Below, piece by piece: positions 7,567-15,533 of a stretch of DNA of 64,000 nt. The notes beneath the pieces were generated by a model that saw only the letters and a program-made list of their open reading frames with translations, did no database searches and was not told where the DNA came from. Position numbers and translations under genes: made by a program. Each line of letters starts with the position of its first letter. The stretch's first letter is position 1. This DNA comes from Nonomuraea indica (GTDB lineage: Bacteria > Actinomycetota > Actinomycetes > Streptosporangiales > Streptosporangiaceae), in NCBI RefSeq assembly GCF_002850745.1, contig NZ_KZ559478.1, forward strand, positions 111,895 through 175,894, written 5' to 3'.

Positions 7567-8666
7567 GCTGGGGAGTGGACAACCTGCCCTACGGGGTGTT
7601 CTCCCGCCAGGGGCAGGCGCCCCGGGTGGGGGTGCGCTACGGCGACCGGGTGCTCGACCTGGCGGCCGCGCTGCACGACGAGGTGTTCGCCGCACCCTCG
7701 CTCAACCCGTTCATGGCGCGCGGGCGCAGCGCCTGGCACGACACCAGGGCACTGCTGCAGGAGAAGCTGACCACCGACCTGTCCGTCGTCGAGTCCCACC
7801 TCGTCCCGCTGGACCAGGTGACGATGCATCTGCCGTTCGAGGTGGCCGACTACGTCGACTTCTACTGCTCGCTCGACCACGCCTCCAACATCGGCAGGAT
7901 GTTCCGGCCCGACTCCGAGCCGCTGCTGCCCAACTGGCGGCACCTCCCGGTCGGCTACCACGGCCGGGCGGGCACGGTCGTGGTGTCCGGCACGCCGATC
8001 AGCCGGCCGCGCGGCCAGGTCAGGGCCGGGGTGTTCGGGCCGTCCGGCAAGCTGGACATCGAGGCCGAACTGGGGTTCGTGGTGGGCACGCCGACCAGGC
8101 TGGGCACCTCGGCGGGCGCGTTCGAGGACCACGTGTTCGGGGTGACGCTGCTCAACGACTGGAGCGCGCGCGACATCCAGGCCTGGGAGTACGTACCGCT
8201 CGGGCCGTTCCTCGGCAAGTCGTTCGCCACGTCGATCTCGCCGTGGGTGACACCGCTGGAGGCGCTGCCCCGCGTGCCCGGGCCGCCGCAGGACCCCGAG
8301 CCCCTCGGCTACCTGCGCAGGCGGGCCGACTGGGGGCTGGACATCGAGGTCGAGGTGCGGATCAACGACGAGGTCGTCTCGCGCCCGCCGTACTCCACCA
8401 TGTACTGGACGCCGGACCAGATGCTCGCCCACCTGACCGTGAACGGCGCCTCGCTGCGCGTCGGCGACCTGTTCGCCAGCGGCACGATCTCGGGTCCGCG
8501 GCGCGAGGAGCGCGGCTCCCTCATCGAGATCACCTGGAACGGCACCGAACCGGTCAAGCTGTCGAGCGGCGAGACCAGGACGTTCCTGGAGGACGGCGAC
8601 ACCGTGACCCTGCGCGCCACGGCCGGCGACATCACGCTGGGAGAGGTGTCGGGGACCATCGTGTAG
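7563..8666 (+). CDS. fahA: fumarylacetoacetase
   Basis: 367 residues. It hydrolyses fumarylacetoacetate to fumarate and acetoacetate, the last step of homogentisate breakdown. Family signatures are clear: DYVDFYCSLDHASNIGRMF, LPVGYHGRAGTVVVSG, the metal-binding LDIEAELGFVVG, NDWSARDIQAWEYVPLG and GPFLGKSFATSISPWV. The family usually has about 420 residues, so this is a compact form with a short N-terminal domain. GTG 7563 overlaps the preceding stop (GTGA), and GAGGAGGA at 7553-7560 is its ribosome binding site. It is the last gene of the three-gene operon. Confidence 0.92.
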   Translation: MSWGVDNLPYGVFSRQGQAPRVGVRYGDRVLDLAAALHDEVFAAPSLNPFMARGRSAWHDTRALLQEKLTTDLSVVESHLVPLDQVTMHLPFEVADYVDFYCSLDHASNIGRMFRPDSEPLLPNWRHLPVGYHGRAGTVVVSGTPISRPRGQVRAGVFGPSGKLDIEAELGFVVGTPTRLGTSAGAFEDHVFGVTLLNDWSARDIQAWEYVPLGPFLGKSFATSISPWVTPLEALPRVPGPPQDPEPLGYLRRRADWGLDIEVEVRINDEVVSRPPYSTMYWTPDQMLAHLTVNGASLRVGDLFASGTISGPRREERGSLIEITWNGTEPVKLSSGETRTFLEDGDTVTLRATAGDITLGEVSGTIV

Positions 8667-8735
8667 ATCACCGAGCGTGCTTGTGTCGTGACTCCCCGAT
8701 ACTCTGGACTCCCCTTCCCGGAGAGCAGGAGTGAG

Positions 8736-9944
8736 ATGCGGCGCGCCACGGTGAGTGTTCACTGTGCCCTTGTAGTCACCGTTCTGAGCGTGTTCCTCAC
8801 GGCCGGCTGCGGCTCGGTGACCGCGCGGGCGCCGGCGCCCGCGCCGCCGTCCGTGCAGGTGTGGCCCGCCTTCGACGGCAAGAACGCCCGCACCGACCGC
8901 GGGCTGGTGGTCCGGGCCCGCGGCGGCACGCTCGGCAGCGTGCTCGCCTACGCCGAGGGCCGGCCGGTGCCCGGCCGGCTCGACGCGGCCCGCACCACCT
9001 GGCGCTCCGACTGGACGCTGCGGCCCGGCACGGAGCACACGGTGACGGCCACCGCCACCCGCCCCGGCGCCCCCTCCGCGGTGGCCGTGGGCCGTTTCCG
9101 CACCCGCACCGCGCAGCGCACCTTCCGGGTGGCCTCGGCCGTGCCGCTGCCCGGCGAGACCGTGGGCGTGGGCATGCCGATCATCCTCACGTTCGACACG
9201 CCGGTGCGTGACAGGGCGGCCGTCGAACGAGCCCTGGAGGTGCGGGCCGAGCGGCCGGTCGAGGGCGCCTGGCGGTGGATCGACGACACCCGGGCGATCT
9301 ACCGCACCAAGGAGTTCTGGCCCGCCAGGCAGCGGGTCACGGTCGTCGCCCACCTGGCCGGCGTCCGCGCCGCCCCGGGCGTGTACGGCACCGCCGACCA
9401 CCTGCTCAGCTTCACCGTCGGACGCGCCCAGACCAGCACCGTCGACACCCGCACCCACCAGATGACGGTCCGGCGCGACGGCCGGGTCGCGCAACGCATG
9501 GCCATCAGCGCCGGCATGGGCACCACCCACGAATACACCACGACCAGCGGCGTCCACCTGACCATGGACAAGGGCAACCCGGTCCGCATGATCTCCCCCG
9601 GCCGCAGCAAGGGCGACCCCGGCTACTACGACCTGCTGATCGACCACGCGGTCCGCATCTCCGACAGCGGCGAGTACGTCCACGCCAAGGACAACGTGTG
9701 GGCCCAGGGCCGGGTCAACGTCAGCCACGGCTGCATCAACTCCCGGCCGGACCAGGCGGCCTGGTTCTACGCCGGATCGCTGCGCGGCGACCCCGTGACG
9801 ATCACCGGCACCGACCGCGAGCTCGAGTGGCACAACGGCTGGGGCTACTGGCAGCTGTCGTGGGAGGAGTGGCTGAAGGGCAGCGCCCTGCGTCGCCCGG
9901 CGCCCGCGACAGGCACGCCGGCGCAGCCCCTGCCCCAGCGCTGA
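8736..9944 (+). CDS. L,D-transpeptidase lipoprotein (YkuD domain with Ig-like domains)
   Basis: 402 residues. A lipoprotein signal (LSVFLTAGC, lipobox Cys about residue 25) anchors it outside the membrane. Two Ig-like domains lie at roughly residues 40-130 and 135-230, then a YkuD catalytic domain. The catalytic motif NVSHGCINSRPDQ places the nucleophilic Cys near residue 333 with its partner His two residues before. The layout matches mycobacterial LdtMt2-type enzymes, which form 3-3 peptidoglycan cross-links insensitive to most penicillins. The Trp-rich C-terminal segment WHNGWGYWQLSWEEWL is also typical. AGGAG at 8727-8731 precedes ATG 8736. It stands alone. Confidence 0.92.
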   Translation: MRRATVSVHCALVVTVLSVFLTAGCGSVTARAPAPAPPSVQVWPAFDGKNARTDRGLVVRARGGTLGSVLAYAEGRPVPGRLDAARTTWRSDWTLRPGTEHTVTATATRPGAPSAVAVGRFRTRTAQRTFRVASAVPLPGETVGVGMPIILTFDTPVRDRAAVERALEVRAERPVEGAWRWIDDTRAIYRTKEFWPARQRVTVVAHLAGVRAAPGVYGTADHLLSFTVGRAQTSTVDTRTHQMTVRRDGRVAQRMAISAGMGTTHEYTTTSGVHLTMDKGNPVRMISPGRSKGDPGYYDLLIDHAVRISDSGEYVHAKDNVWAQGRVNVSHGCINSRPDQAAWFYAGSLRGDPVTITGTDRELEWHNGWGYWQLSWEEWLKGSALRRPAPATGTPAQPLPQR

Positions 9945-10019
9945 ATCGGCGGCTACGGTGTGGGTGGAGAGGAACTAATCAGGCACCTGGGCCCGTTGTC
10001 CTAAGAGGAGGGCCGGAGC

Positions 10020-10451
10020 ATGGATGAATGGGTCATCTGGGTGATCCTCGCGCTCGTCCTCGGCGTGGCGGAGATCTTCACCCTCACCGCATCACTCGGG
10101 ATGCTCGGTGTCGCCGCGCTCCTCACGGCGGCGGGCGCCGCCATCGGGTTGCCGGTCCCCCTGCAGTTGCTCGTCTTCGGCCTGTCCTCGACCGCGGGCC
10201 TGTTCGTGGTGCGACCGCTCGCCCTGCGGCACATCCGCCAGCCGCAGCTCAGCCGCTTCGGCGTGGAGGCCCTCGTGGGCAAGCCCGCCTACGTGGTGTC
10301 GGAGGTGACCGGGCGCGACGGCAGGATCCGCATCGGCGGCGAGGAGTGGTCGGCGCGCGCCTATGACGAGAGCCTGGTGATCCCCACAGGGGCGACCGTC
10401 GACGTCATCGAGATCGAAGGGGCCACCGCCCTCGTCTATCCCAGGGAGTGA
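10020..10451 (+). CDS. NfeD-family membrane protein
   Basis: 143 residues with two N-terminal membrane segments and a C-terminal OB-fold-like domain (GVEALVGKPAYVVSEV through ATVDVIEIEGATALVYP), the short NfeD1b architecture. NfeD proteins pair with SPFH proteins in membrane microdomains, and an SPFH gene follows directly: the TGA at 10449-10451 is two bases from its ATG. AGAGGAG at 10004-10010 supports ATG 10020. It probably scaffolds or gates the SPFH oligomer. Confidence 0.87.
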   Translation: MDEWVIWVILALVLGVAEIFTLTASLGMLGVAALLTAAGAAIGLPVPLQLLVFGLSSTAGLFVVRPLALRHIRQPQLSRFGVEALVGKPAYVVSEVTGRDGRIRIGGEEWSARAYDESLVIPTGATVDVIEIEGATALVYPRE

Positions 10452-10453
10452 AC

Positions 10454-11530
10454 ATGGATCCGCTGTTGCTGGTCGGGCTCTTCGTCATCCTCTTCGCCGT
10501 GTTCACCGTGCTCAAGGCCGTGCGGATCGTGCCGCAGGCACGCGCCCGCAACGTCGAGCGGCTGGGCCGCTACCACCGGACGCTGAAGCCGGGCCTCAAC
10601 TTCGTCATTCCCTACATCGACCGCGTCTACCCGATGATCGACCTGCGCGAGCAGGTGGTCTCCTTCCGCCCGCAGCCCGTCATCACCGAGGACAACCTGG
10701 TCGTCGAGATCGACACGGTGCTCTACTTCCAGGTGACCGACCCGCGCGCCGCGGCCTACGAGATCGCCAACTACATCCAGGCGGTCGAGCAGCTCACCGT
10801 CACCACGCTGCGCAACGTGGTCGGCTCCATGGACCTGGAGAAGACGCTGACCTCGCGCGACACCATCAACAGCCAGCTGCGCGGCGTGCTCGACGAGGCG
10901 ACCGGCAAGTGGGGCATCCGCGTCAACCGCGTCGAGATCAAGGCCATCGACCCGCCCAAGACCATCAAGGACGCGATGGAGAAGCAGATGCGGGCAGAGC
11001 GTGACAAGCGCGCCGCCATCCTCACCGCCGAGGGCCAGCGCCAGTCGCAGATCCTCACCGCCGAGGGTGACAAGCAGAGCCGCATCCTGCGGGCCGAGGG
11101 CCAGCGCTCCGCCGCCATCCTGGAGGCCGAGGGCCAGTCAAGGGCCATCGACCAGGTCTTCCAGGCCGTCCACCGCAACGACCCCGACCCGAAGCTGCTG
11201 GCCTACCAGTATCTCCAGGTGCTGCCGCAGCTCGCCCAGGGCTCCGGCAACACGTTCTGGGTGATCCCGAGCGAGGTCACCTCGGCGCTGCAGGGCGTCT
11301 CCAAGGCGTTCACCGAGGCCCTGCCGCCGTCACCGGCCACCCGCGAGGAGATCCCGCAGAGCGCGGAGATGGACGAGGAGATCGCCAAGGCCGCGGAGGC
11401 GGCGGCCGAGGCGGTGGCGGACGCCCAGGAGGCCGAGAGCCCCAACGGCCCCCGCCAGCTCACCCAGTCCACCCCCGACCCCCTCGCCACCCTGACCGAG
11501 GATCGGGACAGGTCACCCCGGGAACGCTGA
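10454..11530 (+). CDS. SPFH/stomatin-type membrane protein (slipin/QmcA-like)
   Basis: 358 residues. One N-terminal membrane segment (LLLVGLFVILFAVFTVLKAV) is followed by an SPFH domain (RIVPQARARNVERLGRYHRT, GLNFVIPYIDRVYPMIDLR, DTINSQLRGVLDEATGKWGI). An Ala/Glu-rich coiled coil (about residues 180-245) contains repeated AEGxxxSxIL units. The C-terminal tail is acidic and Ala-rich. Such proteins oligomerise into membrane rings that organise microdomains or protect proteases. ATG 10454 has AGGGAG 5 bases upstream; a GTG at 10448 overlapping the nfeD stop is an alternative adding two residues. It forms an operon with the NfeD gene, as in many actinobacteria. Confidence 0.9.
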   Translation: MDPLLLVGLFVILFAVFTVLKAVRIVPQARARNVERLGRYHRTLKPGLNFVIPYIDRVYPMIDLREQVVSFRPQPVITEDNLVVEIDTVLYFQVTDPRAAAYEIANYIQAVEQLTVTTLRNVVGSMDLEKTLTSRDTINSQLRGVLDEATGKWGIRVNRVEIKAIDPPKTIKDAMEKQMRAERDKRAAILTAEGQRQSQILTAEGDKQSRILRAEGQRSAAILEAEGQSRAIDQVFQAVHRNDPDPKLLAYQYLQVLPQLAQGSGNTFWVIPSEVTSALQGVSKAFTEALPPSPATREEIPQSAEMDEEIAKAAEAAAEAVADAQEAESPNGPRQLTQSTPDPLATLTEDRDRSPRER

Positions 11531-11654
11531 CCCCGCGAGGGCCGCACAGGCGACCCGCCTCGGACGACCCGGGCCAGGCGACCTGCTCAGGCGCGCTGGT
11601 CGGCGGCCAGGGCACAGCGGCCTGGGCAGGCGGCCTGGGTCACACGGCCTGGGC

Positions 11655-11706
11655 AGGAGGGCTGGACAGGAGGGCTGGACAGGAGGGCCGGGCAGGAGGG
11701 CTGGTC
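11655..11706. repeat. 13-bp tandem repeat, four copies
   Basis: Four copies of AGGAGGGCTGGAC (positions 11655, 11668, 11681 and 11694; the third and fourth with small changes) sit between the SPFH stop and the minus-strand HTH gene, touching the stop codon of the latter (11705-11707). A looser GGCCTGGGCAGG motif precedes them. The strings look like ribosome binding sites but no start codon follows in a coding frame. Confidence 0.75.
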
Positions 11707-12232
11707 AGGCGACTTCGAGCAGGCGACGCACCTGGTCCTCCCGGTGCGTCGCCCTGGCCCGGCAGGCCAGTTTGACGGCCGCGTCGGCCAGCGCGATGTC
11801 GCGGTTGACCTCCGGGATGTCGTCGCCCATCGCGGTCCGCAGCCAGGTGGAGATCTCACCCCACGAGTAGACGCTGATGTTGTCGGCCTCGACGAGCGGC
11901 GGCGGGAACCCTCCGGGGCCCCGCTGGCCGTTCGCGAGCTGGCGAAGGCTGGCCTGTGTCCGCTTGCCGTGCCGCCGCGCCGCGTCGCCCAGCGTCACCG
12001 CGTCGTCGTGGTCCACGCCGATGGCCCACAGCCCGTCCACGCTCCGGATCTGGACGAGCACGGACATGATGGCCTCAAGCAGGCTGCCTGATTCGCGGTC
12101 GCACATGAGAAAGGTGCTGCCGTCCGGTCCGCCCGCCACGGCGCAGTCATCCAGCCCCGCCTCGTAGAGAAGATCGGCCTCCTGGTCTGTGGGCGCTCGA
12201 TTGAGCGTGACGCGGAAATCCCACGTGCTCAT
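11705..12232 (-). CDS. HTH protein, candidate antitoxin of a two-gene module
   Basis: 175 residues. The N-terminal alpha/beta half (TWDFRVTLNRAPTDQEADLL, then LMCDRESGSLLEAIMSVLVQ) is followed by a MerR/Xis-like winged-helix region: VTLGDAARRHGKRTQASLRQ, the striking GQRGPGGFPPP, and VYSWGEISTWLRTAMG. I recall this combination from uncharacterised actinobacterial DNA-binding proteins; it is not a named regulator. ATG 12232 has GAGGAGG just upstream and overlaps the stop of the preceding 81-residue gene (ATGA), so the pair is coupled, with the small protein first as in hicAB. I infer that it neutralises the small partner and binds the operator at 12474-12499. Confidence 0.72.
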   Translation of the reverse strand: MSTWDFRVTLNRAPTDQEADLLYEAGLDDCAVAGGPDGSTFLMCDRESGSLLEAIMSVLVQIRSVDGLWAIGVDHDDAVTLGDAARRHGKRTQASLRQLANGQRGPGGFPPPLVEADNISVYSWGEISTWLRTAMGDDIPEVNRDIALADAAVKLACRARATHREDQVRRLLEVA

Positions 12233-12474
12233 GACTCCTCCTCGCTCTTGCCGCACCGAGCGTGACCGGTCGCCCAGGTCACGACGGCCTTGGCATGGTT
12301 GCCCGCATTGCGGGGCGTGGACCACACCTTGAAGGGCGTGGCACCGCATATGCATCGCACCCAGCCCCACCGATGCCCGTTGTGGCTTTCGACCACTGTC
12401 AACGTCGGGATCTCGCGTAGCCTCCTGAAGGCCGCGTTGATCTCGTTGTACTGGTGTCTTCCTCGACCGACCAT
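12229..12474 (-). CDS. small basic protein, candidate HicA-like toxin
   Basis: 81 residues, beginning MVGRGRHQYNEINAAF. The core ESHNGHRWGWVRCICG followed by VWSTPRNAGNHAKAVVTW has the size, basic charge, beta-hairpin pattern and His placement expected of a HicA-like (double-stranded-RNA-binding-fold) RNase. It is not a textbook HicA sequence, and the Cys residues hint at metal or disulfide binding. The ATG at 12474 lies in a strong inverted-repeat region; AGGA about 8 bases upstream could be the ribosome binding site. It overlaps the downstream HTH gene by four bases. The region looks less GC-rich than its neighbours, in keeping with an acquired module. The toxin role is inference. Confidence 0.65.
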   Translation of the reverse strand: MVGRGRHQYNEINAAFRRLREIPTLTVVESHNGHRWGWVRCICGATPFKVWSTPRNAGNHAKAVVTWATGHARCGKSEEES

Positions 12475-12499
12475 GTTGTAATCCTGCAACAGTGTTGCA
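12474..12499. promoter_or_regulatory. operator with three alternating half-sites
   Basis: TGCAACA (12485-12491) and TGTTGCA (12493-12499) form a perfect 7+7 inverted repeat with one central base. TGTTGTA (12474-12480), one mismatch from the same half-site, overlaps the start codon of the small gene and pairs with TGCAACA across four bases. Three alternating half-sites over the start codon suggest cooperative autorepression by a dimeric DNA-binding partner. Confidence 0.6.
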
Positions 12500-12616
12500 C
12501 ACGTAGAACGCCTTATCCAGCACTGGAGCCCCAACTTCAGCGCTGTGGACCCCGGTTCAACAAACGGGGCCCGGCCCGCGTCTGGGTGGTGATGAGACGA
12601 GGAAAGGCGAAGTCAC

Positions 12617-13114
12617 GTGGAAGATGACTCCCGCTTCGCGGAGTTCGTCGCCGAGCGGGCCGACGCGCTGCTGCGCTACGGCTACGTGCTCAGCGGCAAC
12701 GCCCACGACGCGGCCGACCTGACCCAGGAGGCGCTGATCAGGCTGCACCGGGCCTGGGCGCGGGTGCGCCGGAAGGACGATCCGGAGAGCTACACCAGGA
12801 TGATCATGGCGCGGCTGCACATCAGCGCCTGGCGGCGCCGCCGCCGCGAGCGGCTCGTCCGGGACCTGCCGGAGACCTCCCACCTGGACACGCGGCCTTC
12901 CGACGGCGAGCAGGGCCTGTGGCAGGCGCTCGCGGAGCTGCCGCGCAGGCAGCGGACGGTGCTCGTGCTGCGCTACTACGAGCAGCTCACCGACTCGGAG
13001 ATCGCGAGTGTGCTGAGGATCTCCCACGGGACCGTGCGCAGTCACGCCTCGCTCGGGTTGAGCAGGCTCCGCTCCACGATCGCCCACCGGACCTTCACCC
13101 AGAGGAGCGTGTGA
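12617..13114 (+). CDS. SigE-family (ECF-type) RNA polymerase sigma factor
   Basis: 165 residues. Region 2 is RFAEFVAERADALLRYGYVL...DAADLTQEALIRLHRAW and region 4 is ALAELPRRQRTVLVLRYYEQ with the helix-turn-helix TDSEIASVLRISHGTVRSHA. This is the short actinobacterial SigE-type family (about 170 residues), normally coupled to a membrane regulator. GTG 12617 has GGAAAGG at 12601-12607. The stop shares bases with the next gene (GTGATG), so sigma factor and partner are coupled. Confidence 0.9.
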   Translation: MEDDSRFAEFVAERADALLRYGYVLSGNAHDAADLTQEALIRLHRAWARVRRKDDPESYTRMIMARLHISAWRRRRRERLVRDLPETSHLDTRPSDGEQGLWQALAELPRRQRTVLVLRYYEQLTDSEIASVLRISHGTVRSHASLGLSRLRSTIAHRTFTQRSV

Positions 13115-14319
13115 TGACCAGGGAACTGGAAGACGACCTGCACCGGCTCCTCACCCGGGCCGCCGACCGCGCGCCGCGCGCGCCGAGCGGGTTCCCGGCG
13201 CGCATCGTGACCCGGTCCCGGCGGCGGCGCGCGCGAGGGCGTGGCGTGCTCGCGGCAGCCGCCGTGGTGCTCGTCGTCGGCGGGATCGGGGTGACGGTAC
13301 GCGACGGGGCGGGGCCCGACACGGCCCGGCACCCGGCTCCTTCGCCCGTGCCGACGACTTCGCCCGTGCCGACGACGACCGCCTCCGCGCGCCCTGCTCT
13401 CGTCGAGCGGGTCTGGCCGGAGGCGGTGTGGAAGATCCCGGTCAAGCTGCCCGGGGGGCGCAAGGGCCGGCCGCAGATCTTCCTCGGCGACCGCACCCTG
13501 CTGCTGGAGACGTGGGAGAGCCATGAGAAGGCCGACGCCCTGTACGCCTACGACCTGGAGACCGGCGAGGCCCGCAGGATCACCGCCATCCGCACGCCGA
13601 AGGGGGTCTTCGCGTCCGGCTACGCGGTCGGCGCGGGACGGATCGTGTGGCAGACGATCGAGGGCGGACACACCCGGTTCTGGTCGGCGCCCGTCGAGGG
13701 CGGCGACCCCGTCGCCGTCGCCACGGACCGCGAGGTAAGGGGGCGCGGCGACGAACTGACCGTGGTGGGCGGCCGGATCGCCTTCTCGCTGTTGGAGGGC
13801 GGTGTCTTCACGCTTCCCCTCGGGGGCGGGAGCGTGGAGGCCGTACCGGGCGCCGACCGGCACCACATCCTGCGCTGGCCGTGGGTGGGAACGCCCGGCG
13901 AGTACACGCCGGACGGCGAGACGAGCTTCGAGGAGCTGCTCAACGCCGAGACCGGGGAGACGAGCCGGGCGGTGGTGCGACCGGGCGAGCGGGACGTCCG
14001 GTGCGGGGTGACGACCTGTACCGGCACCAGCCCCGAGGGGCGGCCCTTCAGCCGGCTGCGGGACGGCTCCGGCGAGCGGGACCTGCCCGACTCCACGTAC
14101 GGGCTGGCCGCCGACCGTTTCATGACCGTCCGCCTGCCCCCGCCCTCCGGCGGCCAGGTCCTGCTCGACCTGGCCACCGGCAGGGCGGCCGACCTGGGCT
14201 TCCGGACGGACGCCGAGGGGCGGTCGATCCATGTCCAGCCGGGGATCGGCGACGGCCGGCTCGTCTCCTTCGAACTCGACGGCCAGTACGTGGTCATCGA
14301 CCTGGCCAGGATCCGCTGA
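13114..14319 (+). CDS. membrane-anchored propeller-like protein, probable sigma-factor partner
   Basis: 401 residues. A cytoplasmic N-terminus of about 45 residues (LEDDLHRLLTRAADRAPRAP, then an Arg-rich stretch) leads into one membrane helix (VLAAAAVVLVVGGIGVTV). A Pro/Thr linker with duplicated PVPTTSPVPTTT follows, and then a large extracytoplasmic domain with TolB-like repeats (LFLGDRTLLLETW, GAGRIVWQTIEGG, VVGGRIAFSLLEGG, GDGRLVSFELDGQ). No zinc anti-sigma motif (H-x3-C-x2-C) is seen. The ATG overlaps the sigma stop by one base, and AGAGGAG is at 13101-13107. I infer that the short cytoplasmic part controls the sigma factor and the propeller senses an external signal. Confidence 0.78.
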   Translation: MTRELEDDLHRLLTRAADRAPRAPSGFPARIVTRSRRRRARGRGVLAAAAVVLVVGGIGVTVRDGAGPDTARHPAPSPVPTTSPVPTTTASARPALVERVWPEAVWKIPVKLPGGRKGRPQIFLGDRTLLLETWESHEKADALYAYDLETGEARRITAIRTPKGVFASGYAVGAGRIVWQTIEGGHTRFWSAPVEGGDPVAVATDREVRGRGDELTVVGGRIAFSLLEGGVFTLPLGGGSVEAVPGADRHHILRWPWVGTPGEYTPDGETSFEELLNAETGETSRAVVRPGERDVRCGVTTCTGTSPEGRPFSRLRDGSGERDLPDSTYGLAADRFMTVRLPPPSGGQVLLDLATGRAADLGFRTDAEGRSIHVQPGIGDGRLVSFELDGQYVVIDLARIR

Positions 14320-14326
14320 CCGGCTC

Positions 14327-15499
14327 TCACTCCGCCTGGCCGCGGTCGAAGTAGGCGGCCAGGCCGGGGTCGAGGGGCGGGACGTCGTACGGCATGCCGC
14401 CGTCGCGCAGCGACATCGTGGCCATGTAGCCGGCGGCGACGCTCATCCGGGCGGCCACCGGCGAGGTGTCGGTCGTCCCGCCCTCCCGGACGAACCTGAG
14501 CCACTCGGTGATGATGGCCGTGTCCGCGCCGCCGTGGCCGCCCTGGGCGTCGGGCACCCGGTAGGTGACGTCGGCGTCGGGGCGGTAGTCGGTGGGGCCG
14601 GTGTTCCACACCCGGACGGTGTCGCCGGGGCGGTCGCCGAAGTTCTCCAGCCGCCCCTCGGTGCCGATGACCGTGTAGTTGCGCACGTAGTCGGGCGTGA
14701 AGTGGCACTGCTGGTAGGCGGCGATGACGCCGTTGTCGAGGCGCATGTTCATCACCGACACGTCCTCGACGTCCACCACGTGGTGCAGCCCTGTGCGGTG
14801 GGTGGGCGGCCAGTCGAACTCGCGCAGCCAGCCCTCGGGCCGCGGCGTGCCGGGCTCGCGGCGCGGCAGGTCGCCGTACAGCATGAGGTCGCCGAAGGCG
14901 TTGACGCGGCTGGTGTAGCCGCCGGCCAGCCAGTGGATCACGTCGAGGTCGTGCGCGGCCTTCTGCAGCAGCAGGCCGGTGGTGCGGGCGCGGTCGGCGT
15001 GCCAGTCCTTGAAGTAGTAGTCGCCGCCGTAGGCGACGAAGTGCCGCACCCACACGGTCTTCGGCTCGCCGATGTCGCCCCGCCGGACGATGTCGCGCAT
15101 CAGCCGGACGACTCCCATGTGCCGCATGTTGTGCCCGACGTACAGCCTGGTCCCGGTGCGGCGGGCGGCCCGCAGCACGCGATCGCAGCCCTCGACAGTG
15201 ATGGCGAGGGGTTTCTCCAGGTAGACGGCCTTGCCCGCCTCCAGGAAGTCGATGGCGACGCTCTCGTGCGTGTCGTCGGGCGTCAGCACGATGACGGCGT
15301 CGAGGTCGTCGCGCTCCGCCAGGCGGCGGTGGTCGTCGGTGAGGAACTCGGCCTCGAACCGGCCGGCCTGCGCCTTGAGCACCGCCGGGTCGCTGTCGCA
15401 CAGCGCGGCCACCACGGCGCCCCGGCCGGGGCGGTGCGCGGCCAGGGCGAGGCCGGCGCGCAGGCCGAGGCCGACGACTCCGATCCGCAGGTCTTCCAC
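14327..15499 (-). CDS. Gfo/Idh/MocA-family NAD(P)-dependent oxidoreductase
   Basis: 390 residues. An N-terminal Rossmann domain (MEDLRIGVVGLGLRAGLALA) is followed by the family's catalytic EKPLAIT and a C-terminal beta-sheet domain with GHNMRHMGVVRLMRD and AAHDLDVIHWLAGG (catalytic His/Asp region). Members oxidise or reduce sugars, inositols and glycosides. It is the last gene of a minus-strand cluster after the sugar-binding protein and two permeases, 34 bases beyond the second permease, so it probably acts on the imported sugar. The substrate is unknown. Confidence 0.9.
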   Translation of the reverse strand: MEDLRIGVVGLGLRAGLALAAHRPGRGAVVAALCDSDPAVLKAQAGRFEAEFLTDDHRRLAERDDLDAVIVLTPDDTHESVAIDFLEAGKAVYLEKPLAITVEGCDRVLRAARRTGTRLYVGHNMRHMGVVRLMRDIVRRGDIGEPKTVWVRHFVAYGGDYYFKDWHADRARTTGLLLQKAAHDLDVIHWLAGGYTSRVNAFGDLMLYGDLPRREPGTPRPEGWLREFDWPPTHRTGLHHVVDVEDVSVMNMRLDNGVIAAYQQCHFTPDYVRNYTVIGTEGRLENFGDRPGDTVRVWNTGPTDYRPDADVTYRVPDAQGGHGGADTAIITEWLRFVREGGTTDTSPVAARMSVAAGYMATMSLRDGGMPYDVPPLDPGLAAYFDRGQAE

Positions 15500-15533
15500 G
15501 TGCGTCCTTTCTCGGGTGGTACGGGTTGGGACC

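Noticed and set aside
12550..12569. CCCCG-GTTCAACAAA-CGGGG resembling a tRNA T-arm
   Set aside because: The loop has 10 bases instead of 7 and there is no acceptor, D or anticodon arm nearby.
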